In this document: in pieces, positions 10,339 through 21,152 of the stretch
How positions within the stretch are numbered: the first letter of the stretch is position 1
Layout of the letters: every line of letters begins with the position of its first letter
Assembly (NCBI GenBank): GCA_902603305.1
Contig: CACKUI010000002.1
Location: 17,543-81,542 of the forward strand
Length of the DNA: 64,000 bases
Source of the DNA: an uncultured Pelagibacteraceae bacterium
GTDB taxonomy: Bacteria > Pseudomonadota > Alphaproteobacteria > Pelagibacterales > Pelagibacteraceae
Direction of reading: 5' to 3'
Notes under the pieces: generated by a model
Told to the model about the DNA's origin: nothing
The model's database searches: none
The model's input: only the letters and a program-made list of their open reading frames with translations
Made by a program: the position numbers and the translations under genes

Positions 10339-10932
10339 TTATTTTTTAACAACTCTCAAATCATCAACTAAAAAAATACTTGTAACTACATCTTCAACAT
10401 CTAAAATTTGTTCAGCTTCTTTAATAACTTCATCTCTTTCAGCTTTGTTTTGTGCTATACCATAAACATAAATTTTCTTTTTGTAAGTATCGATGTTATA
10501 ATTAACTGCTTTAATTTTTTTGCTACTTATCAAGGCTGCTCTTAATTGTGAAGTAATAAGTAAATCTTTTGCAGATCTTTTAAAATCAAAAGCCTCTTTA
10601 ATTTGTAAATCATTTTTAACTGACCTTGCACCCTTAATTTCCCACGCCAATTTAGTAATTTTAATTTTATCTTCAACTGAATTGACTTTTCCTGTAAGGA
10701 ATATTCTTCCATCAAGAATTTTTGTCTTTACTGAAATAATGTAACTTTTATCAGATGAAAGTAATTTTGCTCTCAGATTTTGTTGCATTATTGAGTCATC
10801 TATTTGGGTGCCTAAGCTTCTAGGATCTAAAGCTATTGAAACTCCTGTTCCTAAAACTCCAGTTGAGGAATAACCAACGCAGCTTGAAATAATAATAAAA
10901 CTTAAAATAATTATGATTTTTCTAATTTTCAT
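10339..10932 (-). CDS. BON-domain lipoprotein
   Basis: Start refined to 10932; lipobox IISSCVG followed by two BON repeats (LDGRIFLTGKV, YKKKIYVYGIAQN). Confidence 0.88.
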   Translation of the reverse strand: MKIRKIIIILSFIIISSCVGYSSTGVLGTGVSIALDPRSLGTQIDDSIMQQNLRAKLLSSDKSYIISVKTKILDGRIFLTGKVNSVEDKIKITKLAWEIKGARSVKNDLQIKEAFDFKRSAKDLLITSQLRAALISSKKIKAVNYNIDTYKKKIYVYGIAQNKAERDEVIKEAEQILDVEDVVTSIFLVDDLRVVKK

Positions 10933-11773
10933 TTTTAATTTCAAGACAGTAATTATAGACAAGCTTTTTAGAAATTTCTCTATCTTCTGAAACTTTTTGT
11001 ACAATATCTTTTATAGACATTTTTTGTATTAATTTGTTAATCTTTTTTTTATCTGATTCTTCAAGTTCTTTAAAACTTAATTTTTCTTTTTTAGGTTCAG
11101 AAATAACTACTGTTATTTCCCCTTTTCTAGAAAAATTCACATTTGATAAGTCTTTTACTGAGGTCCTAATATATTCTTCGTGATATTTTGTGATTTCTCT
11201 ACAAATAACAATATCCCTGTTCGAGAAAAATTCTTTTATATAATTAATTCTTTTGTCAAGTTTATTTGGTGATATGAAAAATATAATTGAACTCTCAAGT
11301 AATGATAAATTTTTAAATAATTTTTTAATTTGATTTTGTTTTTCTGGAAGGAATCCACAAAAATAAAAATTATCAGAGAAACCACTTATCGATATTGCAG
11401 CACTTACTGCAGATGCACCAGGAATTGGAAAGATTTCTATTTCATTTTTCCTACACTCTTGTATCAATATTCTTCCAGGATCAGAAACAGTAGGTGTTCC
11501 TGCGTCTGAAACTAATGATACTATTTTATTATTTTTCAAAATCTCCATAACTTTTTCCAGATTTTTATTTTCATTAAATTTGTGATTTGAAATTAGTTTT
11601 TTATTTATTTCAAATTTCTGAAGTATTTTTTTTGTAACTCTTGTATCTTCACATAGAATTAAATCAGATTCTTGTAGAATTTTGACAGCTCGAAATGAAA
11701 TATCTCCCATATTTCCAATAGGTGTAGAAACACAATATAGCCCAGGTTTAAATTTATCATTGTTCAAATTCAT
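10922..11773 (-). CDS. rsmI: 16S rRNA (cytidine1402-2'-O)-methyltransferase
   Basis: GLYCVSTPIGNMGDISFRAVKILQESDLILCEDTR, SDAGTPTVSDPG. Confidence 0.97.
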   Translation of the reverse strand: MNLNNDKFKPGLYCVSTPIGNMGDISFRAVKILQESDLILCEDTRVTKKILQKFEINKKLISNHKFNENKNLEKVMEILKNNKIVSLVSDAGTPTVSDPGRILIQECRKNEIEIFPIPGASAVSAAISISGFSDNFYFCGFLPEKQNQIKKLFKNLSLLESSIIFFISPNKLDKRINYIKEFFSNRDIVICREITKYHEEYIRTSVKDLSNVNFSRKGEITVVISEPKKEKLSFKELEESDKKKINKLIQKMSIKDIVQKVSEDREISKKLVYNYCLEIKNEN

Positions 11774-11809
11774 AAGAATTGTTTAATTAATTATATTATT
11801 AAAACTTAA

Positions 11810-12961
11810 ATGAAAACTTTAATCAAATTGTTAATATTTTTTGTATTAAGTAACTGCCTTTTTCATCAAAATATATTTGCATCCGAAAAAATTAAGATTG
11901 GATTAATTGTTCCATTAAGTGGTGAAAATTCTTTAATCGGTAAAAAAATTATAAAATCTATAAGATTAGCAATTAATAAAATAAATGATGAGAGAATAGT
12001 TATAATTCCAAAGGATACAAAATCAAACCCTATTGATGCTTTGAAGGTATCTAAAGAATTGTATAAAGAAAATGTTAGGATAATCATTGGTCCAGTCTTT
12101 AATGAGAGCATAAAATATCTTGATGATCTTCAAGAAATAACATTCATATCTTTTACAAATAAGTTAATCGACAATCCAAAAAATGTAATAAGTGCAGGAG
12201 TAAACGCTGTATCACAATTACAAACAATTAAAAAATTTAATGAAAAAAATAATCTCTCAAAAAGTATTTTTTTAATTCCAAGATCACAGTTTAAGAATGA
12301 AATAGAAAAAGCGATAAAAAAAACAAAGATTAAGCATAAAGAAGTTTTTTATTATGACAGAGAACCAACCAAACTCACTAGACAAATTGAAGATTTAACT
12401 CAATATCAAATAAGAAAAGATAATCTTAAACACGAGATAAAAAGACTAGAAAGTTTATCATTTAAAGACAAAGAAAAAAAAATACAAAATTTAAAAAAAA
12501 AAGATACACTTGGTAATATTAATTTTGACTCAGTTATTATAGCTGATTTTGATGAAAATTTGAAAAGCGTAGCCACATCACTTCTCTATACAGATGTATC
12601 ATCAAAAAGAATTTCTTACATAACCTTAAATCAGTGGTTTGATGAAAGTCTTTTAAAAGAAAATTCTCTTCATCCGATGTATTTTCCATCGATAAATAAA
12701 AGGAATTACGAATTATTTATGAATGATTTCAAAAATACTTACAATTTAGACGGAGACCAACTTTCATTTTTAAGTTATGATTTAGTAGGATTGGTTTATT
12801 TTTTAATTTATGAAAATAATTTTAAAATTTCAAAAAAGATATTTTATAAAAAAAACAGATTTAAGGGTAAAATAGGAATTTTTGAAATAAGTAAAAATAC
12901 TATTACTCATCAACTAAATTTCTACAGCATTGAAAATAATAAATTTAAAAAAATTTTTTAA
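11810..12961 (+). CDS. Penicillin-binding-protein activator (LpoA-like) / type 1 periplasmic binding fold protein
   Basis: Signal peptide, KIGLIVPLSGENSLIGKKI; divergent neighbour of rsmI, as lpoA is in other proteobacteria. Confidence 0.75.
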   Translation: MKTLIKLLIFFVLSNCLFHQNIFASEKIKIGLIVPLSGENSLIGKKIIKSIRLAINKINDERIVIIPKDTKSNPIDALKVSKELYKENVRIIIGPVFNESIKYLDDLQEITFISFTNKLIDNPKNVISAGVNAVSQLQTIKKFNEKNNLSKSIFLIPRSQFKNEIEKAIKKTKIKHKEVFYYDREPTKLTRQIEDLTQYQIRKDNLKHEIKRLESLSFKDKEKKIQNLKKKDTLGNINFDSVIIADFDENLKSVATSLLYTDVSSKRISYITLNQWFDESLLKENSLHPMYFPSINKRNYELFMNDFKNTYNLDGDQLSFLSYDLVGLVYFLIYENNFKISKKIFYKKNRFKGKIGIFEISKNTITHQLNFYSIENNKFKKIF

Positions 12962-13547
12962 TTTTTTTAAATGCATTTGATCGATGGTCTATTCTGTATT
13001 TTTTTTTGCTATCCATCTCACCAAAGGTTAATCTTTTTCCCCTAGGAATAAAGATTGGATCGTATCCGAAACCATTTTTTCCTTTCTTCAAATTAGATAT
13101 TCGACCTTCAATTTTACCAATTTTACTTACAAACTGACCATTTGGCCAAAAAATAGTCAGTACACAAATAAATCTTGCACTCAATTTTTTTTTTTTCCAA
13201 TTTTTATCTTTTTTAGAAATTTCTTTGTAAACTTTTTTAATAGCCAAATTAAAATTTCTTTTTCTTCCTGACCAATCTGCTGAATATACCCCAGGCGCTT
13301 TATTTAAGATATCAATCTCAATTCCTGAGTCATCTGACATACAAATTTTGTTAGTTTTTTTTGAAAAATATTTTGCTTTTAAAAGAGAGTTTTGTTCAAA
13401 TGAGGTACCCGTCTCTCTTGGGCTTGGTATTTTAAAGTCCAAATTTGAATAAATTTTTAAACTTTTGGGTAATAGATCTGCTATTTCCTTCAGTTTTCCT
13501 TTATTATTTGAGCCAATGAATATCTCTTTAATTTTTTTTTTAGGCAC
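12945..13547 (-). CDS. rdgB: RdgB/HAM1 non-canonical purine NTP pyrophosphatase (GTG start)
   Basis: IFIGSNNKGKLKEIADLL, CMSDDSGIEIDILNKAPGVYSADWSG. Confidence 0.95.
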   Translation of the reverse strand: MPKKKIKEIFIGSNNKGKLKEIADLLPKSLKIYSNLDFKIPSPRETGTSFEQNSLLKAKYFSKKTNKICMSDDSGIEIDILNKAPGVYSADWSGRKRNFNLAIKKVYKEISKKDKNWKKKKLSARFICVLTIFWPNGQFVSKIGKIEGRISNLKKGKNGFGYDPIFIPRGKRLTFGEMDSKKKYRIDHRSNAFKKIKKFF

Positions 13548-13582
13548 CTAGAAATTATACTTTTTCTTACCATATAAACAAT

Positions 13583-14227
13583 ATGGATAAAGAAGAATTA
13601 AAAGAAAACGTGGAGAAAAATATTACTGACGAGGAGTTAAATACCCAATCCAAAGTAAGCGATAATGCAGATCAAGCAAATGAGGAAAAAAATTTAGAGT
13701 CTGAAATAAAAGAAGTTGAAAAACTGACACCCGAAGAAGAGTTAGAAACACTCAAAGATAAATTAGCAAGAACATTTGCAGAGATGGAAAATCAAAGACG
13801 TAGGTTTGAAAAAGAAAGAGATGACGCATACGAATATGGTGGATATTCTTTTGCTAAAGAGGCATTAAACTTATTAGATAATCTTGAGAGATCGAAAGTA
13901 GCATTGGAGAATGATGAAAAATTAAAGGATACAGATGCACTTAAAAAAATCGTAGATCATTTGGACATTATAAACGACGATATGCTTTCAATATTTAAAA
14001 AAAATAATATTGAGCCTATAAAGTCAATTAATGAAAAACTTGACCCAAATCTTCACCAAGCAATGATGGAAGTTGAGGATGATACAAAAGATCCAGGGAC
14101 CATCGTACAAGAAATTCAAAAAGGCTTTATGATGAAAGACAGATTATTGAGACCTTCTTTAGTAGGTGTTTCAAAGAAAAAAGCTAAAGAGGTAGAAAAT
14201 GAAGAGCAAAAAGATGAAAAAAACTAA
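13583..14227 (+). CDS. grpE: Nucleotide exchange factor GrpE
   Basis: LARTFAEMENQRRRFEKERDDAYEYG; LDPNLHQAMMEVEDD; upstream of dnaK. Confidence 0.96.
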   Translation: MDKEELKENVEKNITDEELNTQSKVSDNADQANEEKNLESEIKEVEKLTPEEELETLKDKLARTFAEMENQRRRFEKERDDAYEYGGYSFAKEALNLLDNLERSKVALENDEKLKDTDALKKIVDHLDIINDDMLSIFKKNNIEPIKSINEKLDPNLHQAMMEVEDDTKDPGTIVQEIQKGFMMKDRLLRPSLVGVSKKKAKEVENEEQKDEKN

Positions 14228-14306
14228 TAAAAACAACAAAAATTTAAATTTTATAGACGGTTGTAGTCTTATAATTAGCACTTATATGACGAAGAGGTAT
14301 TAAATA

Positions 14307-16226
14307 ATGAGCAAAGTAATAGGAATAGATTTAGGAACAACAAACTCATGTGTAGCTGTAATGGAGGGTACACAAGCTAAAGTTTTAGAAAATGCTGAAG
14401 GAGCAAGAACAACTCCTTCTGTAGTTGCGTTTTCAGATAATGATGAAAAATTAATTGGACAGCCTGCAAAAAGACAGGCGGTAACCAATCCAGAAAATAC
14501 AATATTTGCTGTTAAAAGATTGATTGGAAGAAATTTTGATGATCCTTCTGTAAAAAAAGATGTTGAGACAGCACCTTTTAAGATCGTTAACTCTGATAAA
14601 GGAGATGCATGGATAGAAGCTAAAGGTAACAAATACTCGCCATCTCAAATTTCTGCTTTTACACTTCAGAAAATGAAAGAAACTGCTGAAAAATATTTAG
14701 GCCAAGAAGTTTCTCAAGCTGTAATAACTGTTCCAGCATATTTTAATGATGCACAAAGACAGGCAACTAAAGATGCTGGTAAAATAGCAGGTTTAGAAGT
14801 TTTAAGAATTATTAACGAACCAACAGCAGCTTCACTTGCATATGGATTAGATAAAAAGACAAACAATAAAATTGCAGTTTATGATTTAGGTGGAGGTACT
14901 TTTGATGTATCAATTCTTGAGTTAGGAGATGGAGTATTTGAGGTTAAATCAACGAATGGTGATACTTTCCTAGGTGGTGAAGATTTTGATAATACAATTG
15001 TCGAATACCTATTAACTGAATTCAAAAAAGAAAATGGTATTGATTTAAAATCAGACAAATTAGCATTACAAAGACTTAAGGAAGCTGCAGAAAAAGCAAA
15101 AATTGAATTATCATCTGCTGCTCAAACTGAGATAAATTTACCTTTTATTACAGCAGATAAAACTGGCCCTAAACACATTAATATGAAAATGACTAGAGCC
15201 AAGTTAGAGGCTCTCGTTGAGGATCTTATTTCTAGAACTATTCCGCCATGTGAAACAGCCCTTAAAGATGCTGGTTTAAGTGCGAGCGAAATTGATGAAA
15301 TAATACTTGTTGGTGGAATGACTAGAATGCCAAAAGTAATAGAGGAAGTTAAAAATTTCTTTGGAAAAGAACCGAACAAATCTGTGAATCCTGATGAAGT
15401 TGTTGCAATGGGTGCTGCTATTCAGGCGGGAGTATTGCAAGGAGACGTTAAAGACGTACTATTGTTAGATGTTACACCACTATCTCTAGGAATAGAAACT
15501 TTAGGTGGAGTTTCAACTAAATTGATAGAGAAAAATACAACAATACCAACTAAGAAAAGTCAGGTTTTCTCAACAGCAGAAGACAACCAACCTGCAGTTT
15601 CAATTAGAGTTTTACAAGGTGAAAGAGATATGGCCTCTGACAACAAGGTGTTAGGTAATTTTGAACTAGTGGGTATAGCTCCAGCTCCTAGAGGGGTTCC
15701 TCAAATTGAAGTTACGTTTGATATCGATGCAAATGGAATTGTAAATGTTTCTGCAAAAGATAAGGGGACTGGTAAAGAGCAAAAAATTCAAATTCAAGCG
15801 TCAGGTGGTTTAAGTGATGAAGAAATAAACCAAATGGTTAAGGATGCTGAGACAAATAAAGAAGCTGACAAAAAGAAAAGAGAAGCTGTAGATGCAAGAA
15901 ACCAAGCTGACACTCTACTTCATTCTACTGAAAAGAATTTAAAAGAGCATGGCAGTAAAGTTTCTGATGCGGACAAGAAAGCTATTGAAGATGCATCAGC
16001 GAATTTAAGAAACGCATTAAAAGGAACTGATGTAGAGGAAATTAAAAAGCAAACTCAAGATTTGGTTCAAGCTTCAATGAAATTAGGAGAAGCTATTTAC
16101 AAATCACAACAAAGTACAAAACCTGGTGATGCACCTAAAGATGCAAAAGATGAAGGGAAAAAAGACGATAATGTTGTTGATGCAGACTTTGAAGAAGTAA
16201 AAGACGATAAAGAAAAAAGCGCCTAA
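14307..16226 (+). CDS. dnaK: Molecular chaperone DnaK
   Basis: [46 protein letters not shown]. Confidence 0.99.
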   Translation: MSKVIGIDLGTTNSCVAVMEGTQAKVLENAEGARTTPSVVAFSDNDEKLIGQPAKRQAVTNPENTIFAVKRLIGRNFDDPSVKKDVETAPFKIVNSDKGDAWIEAKGNKYSPSQISAFTLQKMKETAEKYLGQEVSQAVITVPAYFNDAQRQATKDAGKIAGLEVLRIINEPTAASLAYGLDKKTNNKIAVYDLGGGTFDVSILELGDGVFEVKSTNGDTFLGGEDFDNTIVEYLLTEFKKENGIDLKSDKLALQRLKEAAEKAKIELSSAAQTEINLPFITADKTGPKHINMKMTRAKLEALVEDLISRTIPPCETALKDAGLSASEIDEIILVGGMTRMPKVIEEVKNFFGKEPNKSVNPDEVVAMGAAIQAGVLQGDVKDVLLLDVTPLSLGIETLGGVSTKLIEKNTTIPTKKSQVFSTAEDNQPAVSIRVLQGERDMASDNKVLGNFELVGIAPAPRGVPQIEVTFDIDANGIVNVSAKDKGTGKEQKIQIQASGGLSDEEINQMVKDAETNKEADKKKREAVDARNQADTLLHSTEKNLKEHGSKVSDADKKAIEDASANLRNALKGTDVEEIKKQTQDLVQASMKLGEAIYKSQQSTKPGDAPKDAKDEGKKDDNVVDADFEEVKDDKEKSA

Positions 16227-16254
16227 ACTATCAACCATTTGTCTATAACTAGTT

Positions 16255-17385
16255 ATGGCAAAAAGAGATTACTACGATGTATTGGGTGTTGAAAAAAGTG
16301 CAGGTCCAGACCAAATAAAAGCAGCTTATAGAAAACAAGCTGTAAAATATCATCCCGATAAAAATAAAGGAGATAAAGCAGCAGAGGAAAAATTCAAAGA
16401 AGCTTCAGAGGCTTACCACGTTCTATCAAATTCAGAGAGAAAACAAAATTATGATAATTTTGGTCACGCTGCATTTGAAAATGGTGGAGGAGGTGGAAGA
16501 AGTGGTTTTGGAAATTTTGACTTTTCTGGCTCTTTTTCAGATATCTTTGAAGACTTTTTTGGCGAAGGTTTTGGTGGTGGTGGAAGAAGATCAAGAAGAT
16601 CTAATAACCGTGGATCTGATTTAAGATATGATCTATCTATAAGCCTAGAAGAAGCTTATGCTGGAAAGAAACAAGATATTAAATTCTCAACATCTGATAG
16701 ATGCGCTACTTGTAATGGTTCAGGATCTAAACCAGGTCAAAGTGCAAGCACATGCTCTATGTGTGGAGGCCATGGACAAGTTCGTTCTAGCCAAGGTTTT
16801 TTCACTGTTCAACAAACATGCCCTCAATGTGCTGGTTCAGGCGAACAAATAACCAATCCTTGCACAAGTTGTGGTGGTCAAGGTAAAAAGCAAGCAACTA
16901 AGCGCCTTTCTGTAACTATTCCTAAAGGAGTAGACGATGGAACTAGGATCAGATTATCTGGTAAAGGGGAAGCAGGTTCTAGGGGAGCTAGTAATGGTGA
17001 TCTATATTTATTTATTAATGTTAATACTCACGAACTTTTCAAAAGATCTGAAGAAAATTTATTTTTTGAATGCCCAATATCTATTGCAGATGCAGCACTT
17101 GGAACTGAATTAAAAATACCTACTATCGATGGTGGAAAAGCAAAAATAAAAATTCCAGCTGGAACACAAAGTGGAAAACAGTTTAGATTGAGAGAAAAAG
17201 GAATGCCATTAATGAGAGGAAATGATTATGGAGACCTTTATGTACAAGTGAACACTGAAGTGCCAGTATCTTTAAATAAAGAACAAAAAGATTTACTTGA
17301 AAAATTTAGAGAAATTGAAAATGAAAAATCAAATCCAAGTATTAAAAAATTCTTTAAAAAAGCAAAAAGTTTTTGGAAAAATTAG
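16255..17385 (+). CDS. dnaJ: Chaperone DnaJ
   Basis: J-domain with HPD, G/F region, four CxxCxGxG-type zinc motifs. Confidence 0.99.
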   Translation: MAKRDYYDVLGVEKSAGPDQIKAAYRKQAVKYHPDKNKGDKAAEEKFKEASEAYHVLSNSERKQNYDNFGHAAFENGGGGGRSGFGNFDFSGSFSDIFEDFFGEGFGGGGRRSRRSNNRGSDLRYDLSISLEEAYAGKKQDIKFSTSDRCATCNGSGSKPGQSASTCSMCGGHGQVRSSQGFFTVQQTCPQCAGSGEQITNPCTSCGGQGKKQATKRLSVTIPKGVDDGTRIRLSGKGEAGSRGASNGDLYLFINVNTHELFKRSEENLFFECPISIADAALGTELKIPTIDGGKAKIKIPAGTQSGKQFRLREKGMPLMRGNDYGDLYVQVNTEVPVSLNKEQKDLLEKFREIENEKSNPSIKKFFKKAKSFWKN

Positions 17386-17487
17386 ATGAAAAAAAAAATT
17401 AAATATACAATTTTTGGAATTATTTATGTTTTAGCAATTCTAATTCTGGGCGCGTATTTTTATAAAGAAGGAATTGGAATAATTTAA
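17386..17487 (+). CDS. 33-aa small single-TM protein directly after dnaJ
   Basis: ATG immediately follows the dnaJ stop: MKKKIKYTIFGIIYVLAILILGAYFYKEGIGII*; basic N-terminus then hydrophobic helix. Below the length cutoff of the supplied track. Confidence 0.5.
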   Translation: MKKKIKYTIFGIIYVLAILILGAYFYKEGIGII

Positions 17488-18185
17488 TTATCTTTTGCTA
17501 ATCTTATAAATATATCTCCCATACCACCTTGTACTTCCTCAAGAGGAGCATTATTTCTTAGTTCACAATATTGTCCCGTAACTTCATGACTATCAATAGC
17601 AGCAATACTTTGAGAATTACATTTTGTGGCATTATGAAATAAACCAATTACTAGTCTCTCATCTAATACAAATACTTGATTATTATCAAGTTTATTTCCA
17701 TCACAAAAATAATCCTTATTTACTTCTCTAGGAAAATCTTTTTTACCGCAGGGATTTTTTATTGTCAGAACAAAAAATTCTTTTTCACCATCTGTAAAAG
17801 TATATTTCATTTTTATTACTTTAGAGTATTTCATCAAATCACACGAGCATGGATAACAACACTTATGATAAAATCCACATATTTTCTCTTCATTTTCAGC
17901 ATTTTTAAGATAAACAAATTCTGGTTTGCTATTTGGATCAATCAATGATCCAGAAACAGCACAATATAACTTGTTGTATTCTACAAAATCTTGGTATTTG
18001 ATCTCTTTAGTTAAAATATGTTTAAAAAATTTTGGACCTGCAGCATTTCTATTTTGATCGGGGAAAATTTTTGGCCAATCTTTTACTAAATCAGCATAAT
18101 AATTAAATTGATTTGAATATGTTGGTTTTATTGAACTAAAAGTTACTAGTAGAAAAAAAATTGTAAAATATTTTAATTTTTGCAT
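17484..18185 (-). CDS. Predicted secreted cysteine-rich protein of unknown function
   Basis: Signal peptide; 12 or so cysteines including CGFYHKCCYPCSCDLMKY. Confidence 0.75.
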   Translation of the reverse strand: MQKLKYFTIFFLLVTFSSIKPTYSNQFNYYADLVKDWPKIFPDQNRNAAGPKFFKHILTKEIKYQDFVEYNKLYCAVSGSLIDPNSKPEFVYLKNAENEEKICGFYHKCCYPCSCDLMKYSKVIKMKYTFTDGEKEFFVLTIKNPCGKKDFPREVNKDYFCDGNKLDNNQVFVLDERLVIGLFHNATKCNSQSIAAIDSHEVTGQYCELRNNAPLEEVQGGMGDIFIRLAKDN

Positions 18186-18241
18186 GATCTAGTATTTAGA
18201 ATACTTTAATTAATTTACTTATTGAATTGAGTGTTATTGTC

Positions 18242-19681
18242 CTATTTTTTCTGATTTACTTCTATTGTTTTATTAAATTCATTTATTTTAAGTAACTGAG
18301 AGGAACCATCAGTCCAAACTATTTTTACTGAAATATTTTTTTCACTCTCTCTAATACCATAATGAGCCACGGGTTCCATCTGGCATAGATATCCAGAGCC
18401 AGCATCTATGGTTTTAGCATGATTTCTGAAGTTTGAATTAAGTATAACTGTTGCTCCTCTTGCAGGTGCACCATACTTATTTAAAGGTTTAATTCTTATA
18501 TAATTGAAGTCTTTTTTAATGTCTGCTTTATACATTGTGAGTGGTTGCATGCCAGATTCTCCATGAGAAACTAATAATTCTAAAATTCCATCTTTATCTA
18601 TATCCGCCACTGCAGCACCTGTTCCTAAACCATTAGATTCGTATGCATTTTGAATTTTTATCTCTTCAAAAAATCCATTGTCTTTTATTTTGAATAATTT
18701 ATTTGGTTCCCCAATATTATTCATGAATATTTCATCATAGCCGTCATTATCAAAGTCTGCTGATATCACCGTTCTAATTCTAGTAGGAATATTGTAGGTT
18801 GGAGTAGCGATATCTTTAAATTTGTTATTTTCTAATACAAAAGCCCTATGATAACCGTTCCAATTGGATGTGATTATATCTAATCTCCCTCTATAAAGTA
18901 TGTCTGATAAAGTTGTACCTCTTCCATTTTCATATTGATCATCAATTTTATAATCCTCAGCTATATCCTGAAAGAAACCATCAGAATTATAATATAAAAA
19001 ATTTTTTCCTCTTTCATTTGCAGCAAATATGTCAGTTTTTCCTGATAAAATATTTCCTGCAACTACAGCTCTTCCACCAGTTATTTTATCAATTTTAAGC
19101 TGCTCTGCTAAATCTAGTATTTGTCCAGAACTTTGTTCATAAAACCTAGTTGGGCCCCCGTAATTGGCAACATATATGCCATATTTTCCATCACCATTTC
19201 TATCCACACAAACAACAGACCTACCAGCAGTTAAGTTTAAATTTTTTTTGTTAATTCCTTTTTCAAATAAATCAATAAAACTATCACTAGTGATGTCAAT
19301 CAATCTATCTGAATATTTTTTTTCACCACTATAGGTATCGGTATTTAAAAAATAAATTTCTTCAAATCCATCTTTATCAATATCACAAGCAGCAACTCCA
19401 ATTGTTTTTCTTTTAGCATCATCAAAGATTTCATTTTTATTTATATTTATAAGTTTCCCATTTTGGTAGGACAAAGCTAAGTTTGAAAAACCAAACCCAG
19501 TAACGACAAATTCATATTTATCATCTTGGTTTACATCTGTAACGGACACACCATAACTCAGTCTAAAATCATTATTTTCAATTAAAGATGTAATGTCTTT
19601 AAAAAAGTCAGCTTTAGATTGATTGATAGACACGAAAAAAACCAAAACCAAAAATAATTTTAAAAGGTATTTAATAACCAT
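18242..19681 (-). CDS. Secreted FG-GAP/VCBS repeat protein with ASPIC/UnbV-like C-terminus (CRTAC1-like)
   Basis: Signal peptide; repeated D-x-N/D-x-D-G motifs (DVNQDDKYE, DIDKDGFEE, DRNGDGKYG, DFDNDGYDE, DIDKDGILE); C-terminal GSGYLCQMEPVAHYGI. Confidence 0.88.
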   Translation of the reverse strand: MVIKYLLKLFLVLVFFVSINQSKADFFKDITSLIENNDFRLSYGVSVTDVNQDDKYEFVVTGFGFSNLALSYQNGKLININKNEIFDDAKRKTIGVAACDIDKDGFEEIYFLNTDTYSGEKKYSDRLIDITSDSFIDLFEKGINKKNLNLTAGRSVVCVDRNGDGKYGIYVANYGGPTRFYEQSSGQILDLAEQLKIDKITGGRAVVAGNILSGKTDIFAANERGKNFLYYNSDGFFQDIAEDYKIDDQYENGRGTTLSDILYRGRLDIITSNWNGYHRAFVLENNKFKDIATPTYNIPTRIRTVISADFDNDGYDEIFMNNIGEPNKLFKIKDNGFFEEIKIQNAYESNGLGTGAAVADIDKDGILELLVSHGESGMQPLTMYKADIKKDFNYIRIKPLNKYGAPARGATVILNSNFRNHAKTIDAGSGYLCQMEPVAHYGIRESEKNISVKIVWTDGSSQLLKINEFNKTIEVNQKK

Positions 19682-19722
19682 AATTATTGTATATTGTTAA
19701 AAAAATATATTAAAAAAATTTA

Positions 19723-20499
19723 ATGAGCAAAGTAAATTTAGCGATATCTGGTTGCATGGGACGAATGGGCCAACAACTGGTAAAATCTTCAAGAGTTGAT
19801 AAAAATTTTAAACTAACAACACTTACAGAAAGTAGATTAATAAAAAAAAAAATTTCTGGAATTAAACCTAGTTTTAATAATGAAAATTCCTTCAAAAATG
19901 TTGATTTAATTATCGATTTTACAGTCCCTAATTGTACTTTTGAAATTCTTAAAATTGCATCAAAGCTTAAAAAAAGAGTTGTTATTGGTACAACTGGATT
20001 TACCAAAAAAGAAGAGAGTCTTATTAAAAAATTTTCAAATAAAATTCCAATACTGAAAGCTGGAAACATGAGCTTAGGCATAAATTTGTTAATGTATTTA
20101 ACTGAAATAGCATCTAAATCATTAGGAAATAATTTTTTAAGTAAAGTATATGAGGTTCACCATAAATATAAGATAGACTATCCATCTGGAACAGCATTAA
20201 TGTTGGGTAAAGGAATTGCTGTTGGCAAAAATAAAGATTTTTATAATTTATTTGGAAAAAAATATCTTAATAAAAAAAATTTTCCTTATGGGAAAAAAAT
20301 AAATTTTAACTCAATACGAAAAGGTAAAACAGTTGGTGAACACGAAGTTAAATTTTCGAGTGGAAAAGAAATTATTACATTAAATCACGAAGCATTTGAT
20401 AGAGCTTTATACAGTGAAGGAGCTTTGACAGCTGGAAAATGGTTAATGAAAAAAAAACCGGGTTTATATTCGATGCGTGATGTTTTAAATTTTAAATGA
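19723..20499 (+). CDS. dapB: 4-hydroxy-tetrahydrodipicolinate reductase
   Basis: LAISGCMGRMGQQLV; VIGTTGFTKKE; EVHHKYKIDYPSGTAL. Confidence 0.97.
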   Translation: MSKVNLAISGCMGRMGQQLVKSSRVDKNFKLTTLTESRLIKKKISGIKPSFNNENSFKNVDLIIDFTVPNCTFEILKIASKLKKRVVIGTTGFTKKEESLIKKFSNKIPILKAGNMSLGINLLMYLTEIASKSLGNNFLSKVYEVHHKYKIDYPSGTALMLGKGIAVGKNKDFYNLFGKKYLNKKNFPYGKKINFNSIRKGKTVGEHEVKFSSGKEIITLNHEAFDRALYSEGALTAGKWLMKKKPGLYSMRDVLNFK

Positions 20500-21149
20500 G
20501 TGAGGAGCAAAGGGCAAAAATTGTTCTTCGAACTTTAAATAAAATATATCCAAAGACGCCAATTCCTCTTAAACACAGAAATATTTTTACTTTACTAGTT
20601 TCTGTTCTTTTATCTGCACAGTGTACAGACGTAAATGTTAATAATGTTACTAAAAATATATATCCAAAATATAACAAGCCTGAACACTTTGTTAAATTGG
20701 GAAGAAAAAAAATTGAAAAACTAATACGAAGTATTGGTATTTTCAGAGTTAAAGCCAAAAGTGTATATAATTTATCAAAAACTTTAGTTGAAAAATACAA
20801 CGGAAAAGTTCCAAAAACCTTCGAACAACTTGAAGAATTACCGGGTGTTGGGCACAAAACAGCAAGTGTGGTCATGTCTCAAGGATTTGGATATGCTGCT
20901 TTTCCAGTGGACACTCATATACATAGGCTTGCACAAAGATGGGGTTTGACTAATGGAAAGAATGTCGTTCAAACAGAAGAAGATCTTAAAAGACTTTTCC
21001 CTAAAAAATATTGGAATAAGTTACATCTTCAAATAATTTATTATGGGAGAGAATATTGCAAAGCAAGAGAGTGCTATGGTTTATCTTGTAAAATCTGTAC
21101 TACTTGTTATCCTAAGAGAAAAAAACCACTTATAACCAAGAAAGCATAA
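20496..21149 (+). CDS. nth: Endonuclease III
   Basis: LLSAQCTDVNVN; LPGVGHKTASVV; C-terminal C-x6-C-x2-C-x5-C [4Fe-4S] motif. Confidence 0.97.
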   Translation: MSEEQRAKIVLRTLNKIYPKTPIPLKHRNIFTLLVSVLLSAQCTDVNVNNVTKNIYPKYNKPEHFVKLGRKKIEKLIRSIGIFRVKAKSVYNLSKTLVEKYNGKVPKTFEQLEELPGVGHKTASVVMSQGFGYAAFPVDTHIHRLAQRWGLTNGKNVVQTEEDLKRLFPKKYWNKLHLQIIYYGREYCKARECYGLSCKICTTCYPKRKKPLITKKA

Positions 21150-21152
21150 ATA

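Noticed and set aside
12945-12985. Poly-T/poly-A region between convergent LpoA-like and rdgB genes as a terminator
   Set aside because: No GC-rich stem; base composition alone explains the A/T runs
14300-15379. Antisense ORFs across dnaK (110, 65, 85 aa)
   Set aside because: Typical antisense open frames of a highly conserved gene; no initiation signals or homology
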